Below are positions 61,422-64,000 of a stretch of 64,000 bases of DNA, piece after piece. The notes beneath the pieces were generated by a model that ran no database searches, was not told the DNA's origin, and saw only the letters and a program-made list of their open reading frames with translations. The stretch's first letter is position 1. Each line of letters starts with the position of its first letter. The DNA is taken from the NCBI RefSeq assembly GCF_000255705.1, contig NZ_JH636443.1, positions 87,524 to 151,523 of the forward strand. Reading direction: 5' to 3'. Origin of the DNA: Zavarzinella formosa DSM 19928 (GTDB taxonomy: Bacteria; Planctomycetota; Planctomycetia; Gemmatales; Gemmataceae). A program made the position numbers and the translations under genes.

Positions 61422-61733
61422 ATGGCCACCAAAGAACAACGTCGGATGATTGACGACAAAATGACCGTGTTTGTGAACACATGGTTTAACGGAAACTACA
61501 AGGCGGCGTTCAACGATTACGACACTGATCGGAACGGGGTTCTGGACAAAGAAGAATTGAAGCGGCTGTTGATGGACGCCGGGATCGGAACCGGCCTCAC
61601 CCGCTGGTTGTGGGCCAACGGCATCATCGCGGAACTAGACAAAGACGGCGACAACGCCATCTCTTGGGAAGAATTCCTCGCGGTGCATGACACCGGAGGC
61701 GCCGCCAGCGGATCATCTTCCGGCCGATGGTGA
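61422..61733 (+). CDS. EF-hand calcium-binding protein
   Basis: A 103-aa protein with two EF-hand loops: DYDTDRNGVLDKEE (about residues 32-45) and DKDGDNAISWEE (about residues 72-84), both with D-x-D-x-(D/N)-G spacing. The rest is helical (AAFNDYDTDRNGV; KRLLMDAGIGTGLTRWL). It has no signal peptide, so calcium sensing in the cytoplasm is expected. Start ATG 61422. The preceding 232 bp hold no gene. Confidence 0.88.
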   Translation: MATKEQRRMIDDKMTVFVNTWFNGNYKAAFNDYDTDRNGVLDKEELKRLLMDAGIGTGLTRWLWANGIIAELDKDGDNAISWEEFLAVHDTGGAASGSSSGRW

Positions 61734-61762
61734 CCACCCTCCGGCCGGGGTTAACCCGTTGT

Positions 61763-63298
61763 TCACAGCCCGCCGACGGCGGCTCGTGAAAGGTTAATCA
61801 TCGGCAGGGGATAGACGCCAAAAGCCACGGTGAAGACGGCGCAGATGATGGCCGTCACCCAGAGCGGGCCAGCCGTGCGTCGGGGCGTCGGGGCACTAAG
61901 GGAGGTTCGCAGGAACATGGCGTTGATGACCCGCAGGTAGTAGTAGGCGCCGATGGCGGCGTTTACCGCGCCGATCACGGCGAGGGCCACAAACAAGTCC
62001 CGCATGGGGGCGGCGGCGGGAGCGGCCAGTGCGCTCATGAACAGCAGGAACTTCCCGGCGAAACCGGCCGTCAACGGCAGGCCGATCATGCTCAACAGAA
62101 AGATGCCCAGCAGGGCGGCCGAGTAGGGATGGGTTTCCCGCAGACCGGCAACATCGTCAACGGTTTCGACCGGCCGGTTGGGGCTGTGCAGATGGCTGAT
62201 GACGGTCAGCGTGCCGATGGTCATGGCCCCGTATGCCAGCAGATAAAACATGATCGCCTCGGGGCCGGTGGCGACCACCGCTTCGTCGATACCGCGATAG
62301 GCTTGAGTGGGCATCACGGCGAGACCGATCAGCATGTAACCGGCGTTGGCCACCCCGGAATAAGCCAGCATCCGCTTCAGGTTGTTTTGCAGCAGCCCCA
62401 TCACATTCCCGGCGGTCATGGTGATGGCCGAGAGAATCCAGAAAAGCATCATCGCTTGTTTCACGAATTCGTTGGCGACGGCATGGGCCGAGCCAAGGAA
62501 GGCGAACAGTTTCAACAGGGCCGCAAAGCCGGACACCTTGGGGACGAAGGCGAGGAACGCCACCGTGCCGGTCGGCCCCCCTTCGTAAACGTCCGGGGCG
62601 TAGAAGTGAAACGGGAAGGCCGTGATACGGAAGCCAAGACCGGCGGTGACGAAGACGATGGCAATGATGGCCGTCGTTGATTCGGAACCGGCGACGAGAC
62701 GGGGGAGAATTTCCTGGATGGCGGCGAGGTTGGTCGTCCCCGTCAGCCCGTAGATGTAGCTGAAGCCGAACAACAGCATGGCCGAGGACATCACGCTGAG
62801 CATGAAGTATTTGACGACCGCTTCCTGTCCCTTCTTGCTTTGCAAGCCCGGCAGATACAGCATCACATAGGTCGGGATGCTGACCAGTTCGAGGGCGAGG
62901 AACAGGAAGATGAGATCGTTGGCTGTCCCGACCAGCGAGGAACCGGCGGTGGCGATCAAGAGGCAAGCCATGTAATCGGAGCTACGGCGGTCATCACACT
63001 CATTCCAAGCAAACAACACGAGCGCCGCTCCGGTGGCGAAGGCCGCCATGCGCACGAACATGGCAAACTTGTCGCCAAGCAACGGCGTCACGGTTTCGAT
63101 GCCCGGAACCCGCGGCAAGGCGGTGAAGTGCGAGATGGCGGCGATGGCGAGACCGCCCAAGGCGATGAACCCGGCCAGGTGCCGGTTGACGCCGCGAGCC
63201 GTCCCCAGCAGGAACAGCACGCAGGCCACCCCGACCAGGGCCACTTCCGGCACCGCCAGTTGAAAGGCTTGTTGCAACGTGTGTTCGAGGCTATTCAA
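61763..63298 (-). CDS. nuoN: NADH-quinone oxidoreductase subunit N
   Basis: A 511-aa membrane subunit of complex I with about 14 hydrophobic segments; it is one of the antiporter-like proton-pumping subunits. The functional Lys/His residues lie in segments such as ALELVSIPTYVMLYLPGLQSKKGQEAVVKYFMLSVMSS, TGLGFRITAFPFHFYAPDVYEGGPTGTVAFLAFVPKVSGFAALL and YSGVANAGYMLIG. It is preceded by nuoM on the same strand, the usual order M-N, with element E in the 150-bp gap. Confidence 0.95.
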   Translation of the reverse strand: MNSLEHTLQQAFQLAVPEVALVGVACVLFLLGTARGVNRHLAGFIALGGLAIAAISHFTALPRVPGIETVTPLLGDKFAMFVRMAAFATGAALVLFAWNECDDRRSSDYMACLLIATAGSSLVGTANDLIFLFLALELVSIPTYVMLYLPGLQSKKGQEAVVKYFMLSVMSSAMLLFGFSYIYGLTGTTNLAAIQEILPRLVAGSESTTAIIAIVFVTAGLGFRITAFPFHFYAPDVYEGGPTGTVAFLAFVPKVSGFAALLKLFAFLGSAHAVANEFVKQAMMLFWILSAITMTAGNVMGLLQNNLKRMLAYSGVANAGYMLIGLAVMPTQAYRGIDEAVVATGPEAIMFYLLAYGAMTIGTLTVISHLHSPNRPVETVDDVAGLRETHPYSAALLGIFLLSMIGLPLTAGFAGKFLLFMSALAAPAAAPMRDLFVALAVIGAVNAAIGAYYYLRVINAMFLRTSLSAPTPRRTAGPLWVTAIICAVFTVAFGVYPLPMINLSRAAVGGL

Positions 63299-63315
63299 CT
63301 CACACCCCTGAATGC

Positions 63316-63414
63316 AAGGATGAAGGATGAAGGATGAAGGATGAAAATCGACAACAAGCCTTTTGATGGGTTGTTTGTCTTGTTTTCATCCTTCATCCTT
63401 CATCCTTCATCCTT
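63316..63414. repeat. Inverted repeat E with GGATGAA units, between nuoM and nuoN
   Basis: 63316-63347 and 63383-63414 are a perfect 32-bp inverted pair made of four GGATGAA units (plus AA end). The 35-nt middle has further partial pairing (GACAACAAGCC / GGGTTGTTTGTC). It shares its 7-nt unit with element D, 24 kb away. It lies 34 bp after the nuoM stop and 17 bp before the nuoN start. Confidence 0.95.
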
Positions 63415-63448
63415 TCTAACTTTTGGCCGTCTTCCCCGTCCAAACAAT

Positions 63449-64000
63449 TCACTTCACTCGCAAACGGGCATCGTCGGCCACTTGGGCAAGACGGTCCGAA
63501 TCGCGTTTCATCACGTCCAGCACCGGCTGGGCCATCACCCCCAAGAGCAGGCACAACAGGGCCAGCGGCCCAATGGCAAAGCGTTCCCGGCCGGTCAAAT
63601 CCTTCACTTCACCCACGGCGGCTTGCGGCTCTTTCAACGGTCCAAAGAAAGCCGTGCGGATCATGGTCAGGGTGTACCAAGCGCTGAGGAAGATCCCGAA
63701 CCCGGCGACAGCGGCGAAGACGATGCCGGTCACCTTGGTGTTTCGCATGTCGATCAGGCCGCCCATCATCAACACTTCGCTGACGAAGTTGTTCAACCCC
63801 GGCAGGCCGACGGTGGCGAGGGCGATGAAGATCATGAAGAAGGTCAGCATCGGCAGTTTGAGCCAGATGCCGCTGAAATCCGCAATCTGCGACGAGGCAT
63901 AACGCCGGGTGAGCATCCCCACCAGCACGAACATGGCCCCGGTCGAGAGGCCGTGATTCACCATGTGCAATACGCTGCCGGAAATCCCAAACGAGTTGAA
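63449..64000 (-). CDS. nuoM: NADH-quinone oxidoreductase subunit M, 3' part
   Basis: The open frame runs from the window end (184 codons) to its stop at 63449-63451; the N-terminal two thirds are outside. Visible are HMVNHGLSTGAMFVLVGMLT, FFMIFIALATVGLPGLNNFVSE and the C-terminal helix FLSAWYTLTMIRTAFFGPL, all typical for NuoM. It is followed by element E and then nuoN, so the end of a nuo operon is here. Confidence 0.93.
   Translation of the reverse strand, partial: FNSFGISGSVLHMVNHGLSTGAMFVLVGMLTRRYASSQIADFSGIWLKLPMLTFFMIFIALATVGLPGLNNFVSEVLMMGGLIDMRNTKVTGIVFAAVAGFGIFLSAWYTLTMIRTAFFGPLKEPQAAVGEVKDLTGRERFAIGPLALLCLLLGVMAQPVLDVMKRDSDRLAQVADDARLRVK

Overview
The window looks like a chromosomal segment of a GC-rich planctomycete, most likely of the Gemmata-like group. 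The markers are three DUF1559 prepilin-like proteins paired with small lipoproteins, an ECF-type sigma factor with a long membrane-anchored C-terminal part, a TIGR03067-type protein, a TIGR04222-type membrane protein with a Gly/Cys tail, Tat-signal sugar isomerase-like proteins, and two large secreted proteins that open with a basic stretch followed by an L-x(n)-E/D-x-R-x-x-P-A motif. No rRNA, tRNA, transposase or CRISPR array was found.

Layout. 1-7400: partial Rpn-like nuclease, gatB, a secreted esterase, an ABC-2 exporter pair, a SnoaL-like protein and a LysR regulator. 7600-12000: DUF58 protein, then argB-argD-argF. 12000-17500: AT-rich superinfection-immunity-like membrane protein, a broken small gene, a di-heme oxidoreductase, a DUF6941 pair and a hybrid histidine kinase. 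17700-27400: sirtuin, two secreted planctomycete proteins, a PPP-type phosphatase, a WD40-like lipoprotein, a GH10-like protein without the expected glutamates, and a TIM-barrel isomerase. 27400-32100: MutS2 without Smr domain, BipA/TypA, SixA. 32200-37985: three DUF1559 + lipoprotein pairs. 38000-46500: HExxH peptidase, zinc-ribbon protein, Der GTPase, several unknowns and the large sigma factor. 46600-52100: esterase, TIGR04222 protein, SRPBCC protein, TPR/membrane pair. 52200-59220: secreted and surface-type proteins. 59900-64000: two convergent response regulators, a CxxC mini-protein, an EF-hand protein, nuoN and the end of nuoM.

The most unusual feature is a set of eight long, near-perfect intergenic inverted repeats (arms of about 30-64 nt). 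Their sequences fall into at least five unrelated families, several built from 7-18 nt tandem units. All eight lie at the 3' side of genes and none lies in the eight divergent promoter regions of the window. One is bounded exactly by the stop codons of two convergent genes, one sits inside the nuoM-nuoN unit and one inside argD-argF. One is a nested three-stem cloverleaf. A second unusual feature is a shared leader in front of the two large secreted proteins: a common 10-mer, then a 13-15 codon leader ORF whose stop overlaps the start of the main gene as ATGA. A third is the repeated DUF1559 / hairpin / lipoprotein architecture, with a several-hundred-base leader conserved between two of the copies.

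All functional calls come from reading motifs; no homology search was run. Start codons were chosen by eye from start-codon type, ribosome-binding sequence and family N-terminus.
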